NCBI GenBank assembly: GCA_947497175.1
Contig: CANMFM010000007.1
Span: forward strand, 1-64,000
Direction of reading: 5' to 3'
Length of the DNA stretch: 64,000 nt
Source of the DNA: an uncultured Aquimarina sp.
Lineage (GTDB): Bacteria > Bacteroidota > Bacteroidia > Flavobacteriales > Flavobacteriaceae
Below, piece after piece: positions 35,332 through 45,152 of this stretch. Position 1 is the stretch's first letter. Each line of letters begins with the position of its first letter. Below the pieces are notes generated by a model. That model had not been told where the DNA came from. It made no database searches and was given only the letters and a program-made list of their open reading frames with translations. The translations under genes and the position numbers were made by a program.

Positions 35332-36426
35332 TTATTTTGGAAACAAACTCTTGTCAATATTTGGAATCACTTTAAGCGCATTTTTGAAGTATATTTTCTT
35401 TAAGATCTCATCATCTAAATCTAATCCATACATTTTCCAGAAAGCATGATAGCGTTTGTAGTAGGGAAAATATTCGTCATCTGATTCTAAAACTCTGAAG
35501 TACGTATAATATTCTTTGGGATTCCAGGAGTCTTTACCAAACATGACACGATCCTGATATTTGTTTAAAAAGGCTTTAGCATTTCGGGGTTGTCTTCCTA
35601 ACTCTGCAATCACCGCACCTATTTCAGTATACATATTAGGCATCTGATCCATTAATTCGGCTAGTTTTGCCAGATTATTACCGTACCAACCTAGATGTGC
35701 ATTAATAAAGGTAGTGTTTTGATGTTTTTTGAAGATATTGTGTTGTTCTTGTATAATGGTCTCCCAGGATCCTGTTACCTTTGCATCTCTTTTTCTGCGA
35801 GATTTTAGTTTAAGTTCTAACCATCGTTCGTTTGTATTGTCATGGGGATCCCAGAATGATTTGGGATCAGCGGCATGAATAAGTACAGGAATACCCAGCG
35901 CTCCACATTTTTCCCAAACCGGACCAATACGTGGATCATCTATTTTGATACGATTCCCTTTACTGTCTTTATTATCCATACCCTGGCTTTTGTATATTTT
36001 AAGTCCATTGGCACCTAAGGCGACATCTTTTTCTATTTGTGCAACGGTTTTTTCGGTCCAATCGGGTTCGTCTATTCCAGTAAGGCTTATGTTTGTAAAA
36101 ACTATAAAACGATTTGGATGATTTGCTTTTACATTTTTCAGGGATTTAACAAGATGTTCCTCAGATCCACGGCCTCTACCAGATAAGTTTACCATCACCG
36201 CCATATTTAGTTTATCCATCTCGGTGACTACTTCTTGTAAGTTTTGAGTCGGCATTCTAAATTGATGATTGTGTACATCGATAAATGGAAATTTAGCTTT
36301 TTTAACCTCCGTTTCGGGAACTACCAGAGTAGAAGGAGGGTCATACGCTTCAAATTCCATCTTTTGCGCTTGTAAGGATGTAATGGATAAGATAAAAAGT
36401 AGAACAATACTGTTGTAGAGTTTCAT
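35332..36426 (-). CDS. exported amidohydrolase (Amidohydro_2 type)
   Basis: The 364-residue protein has a signal peptide (MKLYNSIVLLFILSITSLQAQ). The TIM-barrel metal motif FIDVHNH lies at about residues 48-54, with further ligand candidates in GIPVLIHAADP, FINAHLGWYG and a late Asp in MFGKDSW. These fit the amidohydrolase_2 superfamily, whose members hydrolyse or decarboxylate small ring or acyl substrates. The substrate is unknown, and the protein is predicted periplasmic. It appears to be a single-gene unit with its own terminator. Confidence 0.75.
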   Translation of the reverse strand: MKLYNSIVLLFILSITSLQAQKMEFEAYDPPSTLVVPETEVKKAKFPFIDVHNHQFRMPTQNLQEVVTEMDKLNMAVMVNLSGRGRGSEEHLVKSLKNVKANHPNRFIVFTNISLTGIDEPDWTEKTVAQIEKDVALGANGLKIYKSQGMDNKDSKGNRIKIDDPRIGPVWEKCGALGIPVLIHAADPKSFWDPHDNTNERWLELKLKSRRKRDAKVTGSWETIIQEQHNIFKKHQNTTFINAHLGWYGNNLAKLAELMDQMPNMYTEIGAVIAELGRQPRNAKAFLNKYQDRVMFGKDSWNPKEYYTYFRVLESDDEYFPYYKRYHAFWKMYGLDLDDEILKKIYFKNALKVIPNIDKSLFPK

Positions 36427-36471
36427 AACGATGTGATTGATTTTGATTGTGAAGTAATAAATATAAAATAA

Positions 36472-36633
36472 ATGTTGTCTTTTGAACGAAGGCTTAACAA
36501 GACTTTAGAATCTATAAACATTAAGAATTGCGTTAGGGATAGCAATGTAAATCCCGCAGTATTCTCTTTGTTTAGGTGTTTTAATGAATTTGAACAGGAA
36601 ATAATAAAAAGAGAATACGAGGAATTGCAATGA
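36472..36633 (+). CDS. possible 53-aa small protein
   Basis: An ATG at 36472 opens a 53-codon frame ending at TGA 36631-36633. The peptide begins MLSFERRLNK and ends IIKREYEELQ, is charged and helix-prone, and has two Cys. It lies between two minus-strand genes. No promoter or family is recognised, so it may be chance. The rest of the 36427-36737 gap contains only the terminator below. Confidence 0.3.
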   Translation: MLSFERRLNKTLESINIKNCVRDSNVNPAVFSLFRCFNEFEQEIIKREYEELQ

Positions 36634-36669
36634 ATAGCCCGCTCGAACGCCCAAATTGAAATATATCAT

Positions 36670-36707
36670 AAAATCCCGCTACCATGTATCTTGGGTAGCA
36701 GGATTTT
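36670..36707 (-). terminator. terminator of the poly-Asp protein gene
   Basis: AAAATCCCGCTACC pairs with GGTAGCAGGATTTT with one mismatch. It follows the stop at 36738 by 31 bases on the minus strand. Confidence 0.7.
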
Positions 36708-36737
36708 AATTAATCAACCAACAACTAAATCTATATT

Positions 36738-37418
<681 letters not shown>

Positions 37419-37487
37419 AACTTAACTATTTTCGGGTTTGTGCCTACTCATTAGCTTTTCGGCTTCCGCTATTTGCTATATAGTGTT

Positions 37488-37505
37488 CCAAATGGCGTGC
37501 CAAAA
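37488..37505 (-). promoter_or_regulatory. sigma-54-like promoter (-24/-12)
   Basis: The minus strand reads TTTTTTGGCACGC, three bases, then TTGGA. It has the same -24 core as the element at 11364-11383 and lies about 70-85 bases before the ATG at 37418. Confidence 0.5.
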
Positions 37506-37534
37506 AAATAGAAGAGATAAAAAACGACGGTTAT

Positions 37535-38179
37535 CTATTTGTTTTTCAAGAACTTAATTATATCTTCGGGATCTGCTCTTTCTTTATAATCTGCATTTAT
37601 AAAATCATAAATAATCATACCATTTTGATCGATTACATAGGTTGCTGCGATTGGAAGTTGTTGATTTATGTTTCCATTACTTATTTCTAAATCTATTCCA
37701 AATCCATGATATACATGAATCAAATCATCGGGTAGGGTAAAAGCAAGATTAAATGTTTTGGCTATCGTATTATCGATATCTGAAAGGACTTCAAAATTGA
37801 GGTTATTTTTTTCTGAAGTGGTTAAAGAATTATCAGGAGTTTCGGGACTAATAGCTACAAGAGTTGCTCCTAGTTTTTCGAACTCTGGTAAGGCCTGTTG
37901 CAATGCTTTTAATTCTAAATTGCAGTACGGGCACCATCCTCCTCTATAAAAGGAGAGAATAACCTTTTTATCCAATACTATCTCTTGAATCGAAATACGC
38001 TTATTAGCGGCGTTAGGAAGTGTTATTTCTGGAATGTAATCTCCTGTTTTTAGTGCTTTAGTAACAAGATTTGCTTTACGCACGGCTTGTATTCCGGCAT
38101 TCATTATTTTGTGAGTGGCTTCCGGGTATTTTATTGCAGATTGTGCTGCCCTGGATTTTAAATCTGTGGTAAGAGACAT
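37535..38179 (-). CDS. peroxiredoxin-like AhpC/TSA family protein
   Basis: The 214-residue protein has a thioredoxin fold with the redox motif GGWCPYC at about residues 80-86, in the position of the peroxidatic Cys of the AhpC/TSA family, and the downstream VAISPETPD strand. The CPYC motif makes it closer to the peroxiredoxin-like subgroup than to classical AhpC. It probably reduces peroxides or acts as a thiol oxidoreductase in the cytoplasm; there is no signal peptide. It stands alone on the minus strand. Confidence 0.8.
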   Translation of the reverse strand: MSLTTDLKSRAAQSAIKYPEATHKIMNAGIQAVRKANLVTKALKTGDYIPEITLPNAANKRISIQEIVLDKKVILSFYRGGWCPYCNLELKALQQALPEFEKLGATLVAISPETPDNSLTTSEKNNLNFEVLSDIDNTIAKTFNLAFTLPDDLIHVYHGFGIDLEISNGNINQQLPIAATYVIDQNGMIIYDFINADYKERADPEDIIKFLKNK

Positions 38180-38320
38180 TTTTTTGGTTTTAAATTTAAC
38201 ATCTGCTTAGCCGGAATGAATGCGTATACATTACATGTATTCGTATTAGAATAATGTTAATGTTGATAGAATCGGTTTTCTAGCGTTTAAATTTACTCTT
38301 ACACAGTTTAGAGAGTTTAT

Positions 38321-41101
38321 CTAAAGTTTTTCTTTCAAATATTGTCCGGTGTATGATTTTTTACTCTTAATCACCTCTTCTGGAGTACCTTGTGTTATAA
38401 CATTTCCGCCGTTTTTACCACCTTCAGGACCAAGATCAATGATATAATCGGCACATTTTACCAAGTCAAGATTATGCTCAATGACAAGTATTGAATGTCC
38501 TTTGTTGATTAATTCGTTAAATGATTTCAGAAGCTTTTTAATGTCATGGAAATGCAATCCTGTGGTAGGTTCATCAAAGATAAAGAGAGCTTTATCTTTT
38601 GTATTTCCTTTGACCAGAAAAGAAGCAAGCTTAATCCGTTGTGCTTCTCCACCGGAAAGAGTAGAAGAACTTTGACCTAATTGCACGTATCCTAATCCAA
38701 CATCTTGAAGAGGTTGAAGTTTTCTTTGAATTTTGGTTTGATTATGTTTTGTAAAGAAATCAATAGCATTATCAATTGTCATGGTAAGAATATCATGAAT
38801 GCTCTTGTCATGAAATGTAACTTCGAGTACATCTTTTTTGAAACGTTTTCCGCCACACGTTTCGCACTCCAGGTGCACGTCTGCCATAAATTGCATTTCG
38901 ATGGTTACTTCGCCTTCGCCTTTACACGTTTCGCATCGACCACCATCTACATTAAACGAGAAATGCTTGGATTTATAATTACGTATACCAGATAATTTTT
39001 GACTAGCAAATAAGGTGCGAATATCGTCATACGCTTTGATATACGTAACAGGATTTGAACGTGATGATCTCCCAATTGGGTTTTGATCTATAAACTCAAC
39101 GTTTTTGATGTTGCTATAGTTTCCTTTAAGCTCGGTAAATTGTCCAGCTTTTTCACCATATCCACCTAATTGCTTTAATACCGAAGGATAGATAATTTTT
39201 TTAACTAACGTACTTTTACCGCTACCAGACACGCCTGTAATGGCTGTAAAAACTCCTAATGGAACTTTTACATCGATATTATTAAGATTGTTTTCTCGTG
39301 CACCAATAATTTCTAAATAATATTTTGAAGTTCTCCTGGTTTGCGGAACTTCAATTTCTAGTTGTCCATTAAGATATTTTGCAGTAAGAGATTCTGCTTT
39401 GAGGATCTTTTCAAAATTACCTGTAGCCACTACATATCCACCATATGTACCGGCTTCTGGTCCTATATCTATTATTTCGTCGGCAGCTTTCATGATATCT
39501 TCATCATGCTCTACTACAATTACAGTATTACCCAGATCCCGAAGTGATTGTAGTACCTTGATAAGTTTTTCGGTGTCTTTGGGGTGTAATCCTATACTAG
39601 GCTCATCTAATATATACATTGATCCTACCAGACTACTTCCGAGTGAGGTTGCAAGGTTAATACGCTGTGACTCTCCTCCAGAGAGTGTATTTGATTTACG
39701 GTTGAGAGTTAAGTATTCTAGTCCTACATTTTGTAAAAACTCTAATCGGCTGTTAATCTCTTTAAGAAGACGTTTTGCTATTTTCGAATCATATGTATTT
39801 AGATTGAGTTCTTTGAAAAAAACGGCAAGCTCTTGTAAAGGCATCTCAACAAGATCTGTGAGTGTAGCGTTACCCACTTTGACATAATTTGCCTCTTGTC
39901 GTAATCGCTTTCCTTTACAGGTAGTACATTTTGTTTTTCCGCGATAGCGAGAAAGCATTACACGATTTTGAATTTTATAAGCTTTCGCTTCTAACTCCTT
40001 AAAAAAGTCGTTTATTCCTTCAAAATACTCATTACCAGACCAAAGCAGTTCTTTATGTTCTTCGGATAGCTCAAAATAGGGTTTATGGATCGGAAAATCG
40101 AACTTATATGCGCTTTTAATCAATTGATCTTTGTACCAGCTCATACTATCGCCTTTCCACGGAAAAACGGCTCCTTCAAATACGCTTAATGCAGTATTTG
40201 GGATCACAAGGTCTTCATCGATACCGATTACATCACCGTAACCCTCGCATGTCGGGCACGCTCCATACGGATTATTAAAACTGAATAAATGTACGTTAGG
40301 CTCAAGAAAAGTAATTCCGTCTAGTGCGAATGTATTACTAAACTGTTGTCGACTTTGATCACCTAGTTTTTCGATACAGCAAATTCCTTTACCCTCAAAA
40401 AAAGCAGAATCTACTGCATCTGCCAACCGATTATAAAAATCCTCGTCTTCTCTTTTAACGATTCGATCAACAACCAGGTCAATGGTATCATTTTCTTTGA
40501 TGGTTGCTTCTTCTATTCTGATAACCTTATCGTTTATTTTAATTCTGGCAAAACCCTGCTGTTGTAAAACGTTTAGTTTTCCTTCTATAGTTCGACCTTC
40601 TTCTATATAAATAGGAGCGAGTAGCAGTAGTTTTTCACCTTCATCAAAAGCCTTTACATATTCGATGACATCGGTGACTCTGTCTTTTTTAACTTGGTTT
40701 CCCGAAATAGGGGAGTATGTTTTACCAATGCGCGCAAAAAGTAGTTTCAGGTAGTCATATATTTCTGTAGTCGTACCCACTGTTGATCTTGGGTTCGTAG
40801 AATTTACTTTTTGTTCTATGGCTATAGCAGGTGCTATACCTTTGATATAATCTACTTTTGGTTTGTTTAAACGTCCCAAAAATTGTCTTGCATATGACGA
40901 TAGACTTTCTACATACCTGCGCTGTCCTTCGGCATATAATGTATCGAAAGCTAAGCTTGATTTTCCCGATCCTGATAATCCGGTAATAACTACTAATTTA
41001 TTTCTTGGGATAATGGCATCTAAATCTTTCAGGTTGTGAAGTTTAGCACCTTTGATAATAATATTATGTTTTGGATCTACACTAGTAATGTCTTGAATCA
41101 T
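38321..41101 (-). CDS. uvrA: excinuclease ABC subunit A
   Basis: I take the ATG at 41101 (MIQDITSVDPKHNIIIKGAK), giving 926 residues, close to the family length; an upstream start at 41125 is possible. Both ABC modules are complete: Walker A ITGLSGSGKSSLAFDTLYAE and ITGVSGSGKSTLVKKII, and signatures NTLSGGESQRINLA and STLSGGEAQRIKLA. Walker B regions are YILDEPSIGLH and FIFDEPTTGLH. Zinc-finger cysteines are seen in ACPTCEGYG, CTTCKGKR and RCETCKGEG...CETCGGKR. It finds DNA lesions and loads UvrB in nucleotide excision repair. It stands alone on the minus strand. Confidence 0.95.
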   Translation of the reverse strand: MIQDITSVDPKHNIIIKGAKLHNLKDLDAIIPRNKLVVITGLSGSGKSSLAFDTLYAEGQRRYVESLSSYARQFLGRLNKPKVDYIKGIAPAIAIEQKVNSTNPRSTVGTTTEIYDYLKLLFARIGKTYSPISGNQVKKDRVTDVIEYVKAFDEGEKLLLLAPIYIEEGRTIEGKLNVLQQQGFARIKINDKVIRIEEATIKENDTIDLVVDRIVKREDEDFYNRLADAVDSAFFEGKGICCIEKLGDQSRQQFSNTFALDGITFLEPNVHLFSFNNPYGACPTCEGYGDVIGIDEDLVIPNTALSVFEGAVFPWKGDSMSWYKDQLIKSAYKFDFPIHKPYFELSEEHKELLWSGNEYFEGINDFFKELEAKAYKIQNRVMLSRYRGKTKCTTCKGKRLRQEANYVKVGNATLTDLVEMPLQELAVFFKELNLNTYDSKIAKRLLKEINSRLEFLQNVGLEYLTLNRKSNTLSGGESQRINLATSLGSSLVGSMYILDEPSIGLHPKDTEKLIKVLQSLRDLGNTVIVVEHDEDIMKAADEIIDIGPEAGTYGGYVVATGNFEKILKAESLTAKYLNGQLEIEVPQTRRTSKYYLEIIGARENNLNNIDVKVPLGVFTAITGVSGSGKSTLVKKIIYPSVLKQLGGYGEKAGQFTELKGNYSNIKNVEFIDQNPIGRSSRSNPVTYIKAYDDIRTLFASQKLSGIRNYKSKHFSFNVDGGRCETCKGEGEVTIEMQFMADVHLECETCGGKRFKKDVLEVTFHDKSIHDILTMTIDNAIDFFTKHNQTKIQRKLQPLQDVGLGYVQLGQSSSTLSGGEAQRIKLASFLVKGNTKDKALFIFDEPTTGLHFHDIKKLLKSFNELINKGHSILVIEHNLDLVKCADYIIDLGPEGGKNGGNVITQGTPEEVIKSKKSYTGQYLKEKL

Positions 41102-41339
41102 AGTAAATATGCGGTAAGAGGGCAAAGATAATGATTACTAAATAAGTATAATAATGAGTTGGTACTGAAAGTTTAGTTAAAAAAATTAACAGAAAATTGT
41201 TTGTTATTCAATGATAGTTATTATATTAGCGCCATATTATAAACCGAAATCTAAAACAACTGCCTATAGTATACCTTTACTTTTTAAGTTAAACATAGCC
41301 CGAGCCCCAAGCTTGTTGGTACTAAAATTAAGTATAGGT

Positions 41340-41924
41340 ATGAAAGATTTCAATCTGTCAGACGCAGTTCTGGTTAATGACTACATCAAAGGTAACGAAG
41401 GTGCCTTATCTATTTTAATCGAAAGACATAAGCAACGTATTTATAGTTTTATCTATTCAAAAGTTTTTGATAGAGATATTTCTGAGGATATTTTTCAAGA
41501 TACTTTTATTAAAGTTATTCGTACCCTTAAGAATGGGAAGTATAATGAAGAAGGAAAGTTTCTTCCTTGGGTGATGCGTATTGCACACAATTTGGTTATA
41601 GATCACTTTAGAAAAGGGAATCGTATGCCAAAATTTGAAGATAATGGTGAGTTTAGTATTTTCTCTGTCATTAGTGATGGTAATCTTAATGCAGAAAGAA
41701 GAATTATCAAAGATCAGGTAGAAGAGGATTTGCGAGCACTGATACAAGAATTGCCAGAAGATCAAAAAGAGGTATTAGTAATGCGTATGTACAAGGATAT
41801 GAGTTTTAAAGAAATATCTGATAAAACTGGGGTTAGCATTAATACTGCATTAGGAAGAATGCGATATGCTTTGATTAACCTGAGAAAAGTAATCGAAAAA
41901 AATAATATAGTTTTAACAAATTAA
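41340..41924 (+). CDS. RNA polymerase ECF sigma factor (RpoE-like)
   Basis: I take the ATG at 41340 (MKDFNLSDAVLVNDYIKGNE), giving 194 residues; the longer frame to 41211 reads through likely promoter DNA. Region 2 is clear (GALSILIERHKQRIYSF; DISEDIFQDTFIKVIRTL; WVMRIAHNLVIDHFRK), and so is region 4 (LPEDQKEVLVMRMYKDMSFK in part, then EISDKTGVSINTALGRMRYA). No anti-sigma gene follows; instead a 49-residue gene lies 73 bases downstream. It is probably a conserved stress or envelope sigma factor of the family. Confidence 0.85.
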   Translation: MKDFNLSDAVLVNDYIKGNEGALSILIERHKQRIYSFIYSKVFDRDISEDIFQDTFIKVIRTLKNGKYNEEGKFLPWVMRIAHNLVIDHFRKGNRMPKFEDNGEFSIFSVISDGNLNAERRIIKDQVEEDLRALIQELPEDQKEVLVMRMYKDMSFKEISDKTGVSINTALGRMRYALINLRKVIEKNNIVLTN

Positions 41925-41997
41925 TAACGTATTCATATAATATAGTTTAATTTTTGCCGTTATAATTTTAAATAACCCTAATTTAAGATTATAGAAT

Positions 41998-42147
41998 ATG
42001 GCAAAATTTTACTTTAAATCTTCAGAGAAAGAAGAAACACAAAATTTAGTACCTAGAAGAAAAACTATTGATTTTCTTCTTAATTACTCAAAATCATTAA
42101 CTGTTGTTGAGTATAACAATCTAAAGTTTGAAACTATTTTGAACTAA
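41998..42147 (+). CDS. conserved-looking 49-aa small protein
   Basis: The ATG at 41998 opens a 49-codon frame: MAKFYFKSSEKEETQN, a basic VPRRKTIDFLLNYSKSL core and the end FETILN. I recall similar short proteins near this type of sigma factor gene in Flavobacteriaceae, but cannot verify it here. It has no signal peptide or Cys. Its position behind the sigma gene suggests a regulatory or accessory role, by context only. A strong terminator begins at its stop codon. Confidence 0.6.
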   Translation: MAKFYFKSSEKEETQNLVPRRKTIDFLLNYSKSLTVVEYNNLKFETILN

Positions 42148-42178
42148 AAAAAAAGCCTATTTTTTAATAGGCTTTTTT
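42148..42178. terminator. bidirectional intrinsic terminator
   Basis: A run of As and GCCTATT pair with AATAGGC and a run of Ts. The hairpin overlaps the nth stop codon and serves the convergent small gene and nth. Confidence 0.85.
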
Positions 42179-42825
42179 GTTTTTTGGTACGCATTCAGAA
42201 CTGTTTTTCTACCTATTGTTTTGGTAATAATATCCGTATCCAGGTCCCATCCACGGGCTGGAGAGTATTCTCTACCATACCATATGATTTGAAGATGAAG
42301 ATCGTTCCATAATTCTTTTGGAAACAGGCGTTTTGCATCTTTTTCTGTTTGGGTTACATTTTTACCATTGCTAAAACCCCATCGATACATTAAACGATGA
42401 ATGTGAGTATCTACAGGAAAAGCAGGTACCCCAAAAGCCTGAGACATTACTACACTCGCCGTTTTATGCCCAACAGCCGGTAAAGCTTCTAAATCTTCAA
42501 AACTTTGAGGGACCTCACCGTTATGTTTTTCTATTAAAATTTTTGATAACCCATGAATTCCTTTTGATTTCATAGGGCTTAACCCAACGGGTTTAATAAT
42601 TTCTCTAATTTCTTCTACAGATAATTTAACCATGGTGTATGGGTTGTCTGCTCTCTCGAATAAAAGAGGTGTAATTTGGTTTACCCTTACGTCGGTGCTT
42701 TGTGCACTCATTAAAACAGCGATAAGCAATGTATACGGGTCTTTGTGATCTAATGGAACTGGTATTTTGGGATAAAGCTCTTGTAATGTGTTTATTGTAA
42801 AATTTATCTTTTCCTGTTTGGTCAT
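42157..42825 (-). CDS. nth: endonuclease III without iron-sulfur cluster cysteines
   Basis: The 222-residue protein has the helix-hairpin-helix LPAVGHKTA with catalytic Lys121 and the catalytic Asp139 in PVDTHIHR, as in Nth DNA glycosylase/AP lyase. The family's C-terminal four-Cys [4Fe-4S] loop is absent: the region after IIWYGREYSPARGW contains no Cys, and the whole protein seems to have none. It should remove oxidised pyrimidines in base excision repair. The cluster-less form appears to be intact rather than decayed, because length and folding regions are otherwise normal. Confidence 0.9.
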   Translation of the reverse strand: MTKQEKINFTINTLQELYPKIPVPLDHKDPYTLLIAVLMSAQSTDVRVNQITPLLFERADNPYTMVKLSVEEIREIIKPVGLSPMKSKGIHGLSKILIEKHNGEVPQSFEDLEALPAVGHKTASVVMSQAFGVPAFPVDTHIHRLMYRWGFSNGKNVTQTEKDAKRLFPKELWNDLHLQIIWYGREYSPARGWDLDTDIITKTIGRKTVLNAYQKTKKPIKK

Positions 42826-42960
42826 GTTTTTTATTAGTTTATGCTAAAGTAAAAAATATTAGATTTCAATTTGACTAGAATAAACATTAAAGTTTTGATA
42901 AAAAGTAATCATAATACAGTTTTTGTTTTAATTTTACAATTAAAGATTAAACAATATATA

Positions 42961-43410
42961 ATGACAACATTAAAAGCTGGAGACAATGCTCCTGATTTTT
43001 CGGCATTAGATCAAGATGGAAATACCATTACTCTTAATGATTACAAGGGAAAAAAACTTGTCATATTTTTCTATCCAAAAGCTAGTACTCCTGGTTGTAC
43101 TGCAGAGGCATGTAATTTAAAAGATAATTATCATTCTTTTCAACAACAAGGTTATGAGATCTTGGGAGTAAGTGCTGATAGCGCAAAGCGGCAACAAAAT
43201 TTTAAAAATAAATTTGAATTACCGTATCCGCTTTTGGCAGATGAGGATAAAAAAGTAATAGAAGCCTTTGGTGTTTGGGGCCCTAAAAAGTTTATGGGAA
43301 AAGAATACGACGGGATTCATCGTACTACGTTTGTGATCGACGAAAAGGGTACTATTTCTGAAGTAATCCAAAAGGTGAAAACCAAGGATCATGCAGCACA
43401 AATTTTATAA
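42961..43410 (+). CDS. bcp: thioredoxin-dependent thiol peroxidase (BCP/PrxQ)
   Basis: The ATG at 42961 gives 149 residues, the usual size. The peroxidatic Cys46 is in TPGCT and the resolving Cys51 follows five residues later (TAEAC), the atypical two-Cys pattern of BCP. DGIHRTTFVIDEKG matches the family's C-terminal half. It detoxifies peroxides in the cytoplasm with thioredoxin. An upstream in-frame ATG at 42871 would add 30 atypical residues and is not used. It diverges from nth. Confidence 0.92.
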   Translation: MTTLKAGDNAPDFSALDQDGNTITLNDYKGKKLVIFFYPKASTPGCTAEACNLKDNYHSFQQQGYEILGVSADSAKRQQNFKNKFELPYPLLADEDKKVIEAFGVWGPKKFMGKEYDGIHRTTFVIDEKGTISEVIQKVKTKDHAAQIL

Positions 43411-43450
43411 TCACTAGAGTTCAGCTAATTGATTATACATAATTTATACT

Positions 43451-43525
43451 GTCAACTTGAGTGTAGCGTAAAAAACAATTGTTTTTTTGATTTATGATAA
43501 GATACCACACTACACTCGGGTTGAC
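43451..43525. repeat. intergenic palindromic element
   Basis: GTCAACTTGAGTGTAG and CTACACTCGGGTTGAC (43510-43525) form a 16-bp inverted repeat with two G:T-type mismatches. An inner perfect palindrome, AAAAAACAATTGTTTTTT, lies inside. It sits between convergent genes and may act as terminator. The ends resemble the GTCA...GAGTGTAG palindromes often seen between flavobacterial genes. Confidence 0.65.
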
Positions 43526-43529
43526 TATA

Positions 43530-44987
43530 TTACTTATTAGAGACGGCCTTTTCGGGAGCTTTATATCCAAAAAAGTTATTTTCTTTTATCATTTCCGGGA
43601 TAAGGTCTGGTAACTTTTCTTCCCAACCTGTTTGTCCATCTTGAATTTTCTGAAGTATTTTTCTCGAGAAAATATCCATTATCGTAGGATCGTAATCTGT
43701 AATGTCCACTAGTTTTCCATTATATTTAAAGAACTTGTATAGCTCTTTCATACGTGGATGTACTTTCAGGTTATCACTATTAGTTACTTCTCCGGTTTCA
43801 TGATTATGCAGAGGGTAAAGATATACCTTGAGGTCCTTAAAGAACAATTTTCCAAAAGCCTCAAGAATTCCACCACTTAGATGGCGATAATATTTTTCAT
43901 CAAAAATATCCACTAAATTGCTTACACCCATTGCCAAAGCCATACGTTCTTTCGTGTAATTAGAAAAATATTCTACTACGCGATAATATTCTTTAAAATT
44001 AGAAATCATAACCGTGTGCCCAAGAGAACATAGCAGTCTTGCTCTAGCCATAAAATCAGCTTCATCGATTTCTCCCTCGGCCCGTAGATTTGATAAGGTA
44101 ATTTCAAAAATAACTACAGTTTTGTCTTTTCTCACCTTATTTTCATTTAAAAAGATGTTGAGAGATTTTTTATAGATATCAATATTTACCTTGGTAACCG
44201 GTCTAAAACTACCTCTAAGTGCTAATATGTTTTTCTTATATAAAATTGCAGCAGGCAGTATGTTATTACCGTCTGGGCCAAACATAACGGCTTCGGTCAT
44301 TCCGTTTTTAACGAGCTGTAAACTCATCAGACGATTGTCTACTTTGGTAAATCTTGGTCCGGAAAAATTGATGGTATCGATTTCTATCTGATCTTTATCT
44401 AAATGATCATACAAATAGCGAAGTAATTTTTTTGGATTATCATATTTATAGTATGCACCATAAATAAGGTTAACACCCAAAATACCCAGAGTCATTTGTT
44501 GTAGCTTAGCATCATTCTCATGAAAACGAATGTGCAATGTAATTTCGTTATAATCTTCGTTAGGAGTTGTTTGATAACGAATGCCTACCCAACCATGTCC
44601 TTTATATTTTTTGGCAAAATCAATTGTAGCTACCGTATTGGCATAACTAAAAAACAGTTTGTTTGGATGTTTTTCTCTAGAAATTCTCTGTTCTACAAGG
44701 CCGACTTCATGTTTTAGCATTTTTTTTAACCTTGCTTCAGTTACATAGCGTTTATCGTTTTCTATTCCGTAGATAGCATCACTAAAGTCTTTATCGTAAG
44801 CACTCATTGCCTTTGCAATTGTGCCTGAAGCACCACCGGCTCTAAAAAAATTCCTAACGGTTTCTTGACCAGCACCAATCTCTGCAAAAGTTCCGTAGAT
44901 ATTTTGATTCAAATTAATGCGTAATGCTTTACTCTTAATCGAAGGGACAGATTCAAATTCTTTATCTCCCATTATCGTGATAGGCAT
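43530..44987 (-). CDS. conserved cytoplasmic protein of unknown function
   Basis: The 485-residue protein has no signal peptide or clear membrane helix. It contains recognisable conserved stretches (SKALRINLNQNIYGTFAEIG in part, GAGQETVRNFFRAGGASGTIAKAMSAYDK in pieces, and LYPLHNHETGEV). Flavobacteria carry similar proteins under misleading names such as TonB-dependent receptor or nucleotide adenylyltransferase; neither fits the sequence. The residues GAGQE, HNHETGE and several Asp/His could be catalytic, but I cannot name an activity. The start may be the internal ATG five codons later (MGDKEFES). Confidence 0.65.
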   Translation of the reverse strand: MPITIMGDKEFESVPSIKSKALRINLNQNIYGTFAEIGAGQETVRNFFRAGGASGTIAKAMSAYDKDFSDAIYGIENDKRYVTEARLKKMLKHEVGLVEQRISREKHPNKLFFSYANTVATIDFAKKYKGHGWVGIRYQTTPNEDYNEITLHIRFHENDAKLQQMTLGILGVNLIYGAYYKYDNPKKLLRYLYDHLDKDQIEIDTINFSGPRFTKVDNRLMSLQLVKNGMTEAVMFGPDGNNILPAAILYKKNILALRGSFRPVTKVNIDIYKKSLNIFLNENKVRKDKTVVIFEITLSNLRAEGEIDEADFMARARLLCSLGHTVMISNFKEYYRVVEYFSNYTKERMALAMGVSNLVDIFDEKYYRHLSGGILEAFGKLFFKDLKVYLYPLHNHETGEVTNSDNLKVHPRMKELYKFFKYNGKLVDITDYDPTIMDIFSRKILQKIQDGQTGWEEKLPDLIPEMIKENNFFGYKAPEKAVSNK

Positions 44988-45128
44988 AGTAAAAAGGGCT
45001 TTTTTTGTTTATCGTAAAGGTACTAATACGATAATTATTAAAAAAGTCAGAACGTAATTTTCTGCATTTAATAACTGTCAAATATAATAATTAGCATATT
45101 CATACATTTTTTGCCAAAAAAATATAAT

Positions 45129-45136
45129 TACATTTG
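45129..45136 (+). promoter_or_regulatory. -7 promoter element (TAnnTTTG)
   Basis: TACATTTG lies 16 bases upstream of the ATG at 45153 and supports that start. A TTTG 15 bases further upstream is slightly too close for the usual -33. Confidence 0.5.
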
Positions 45137-45152
45137 CTATAGCTTAACAACT

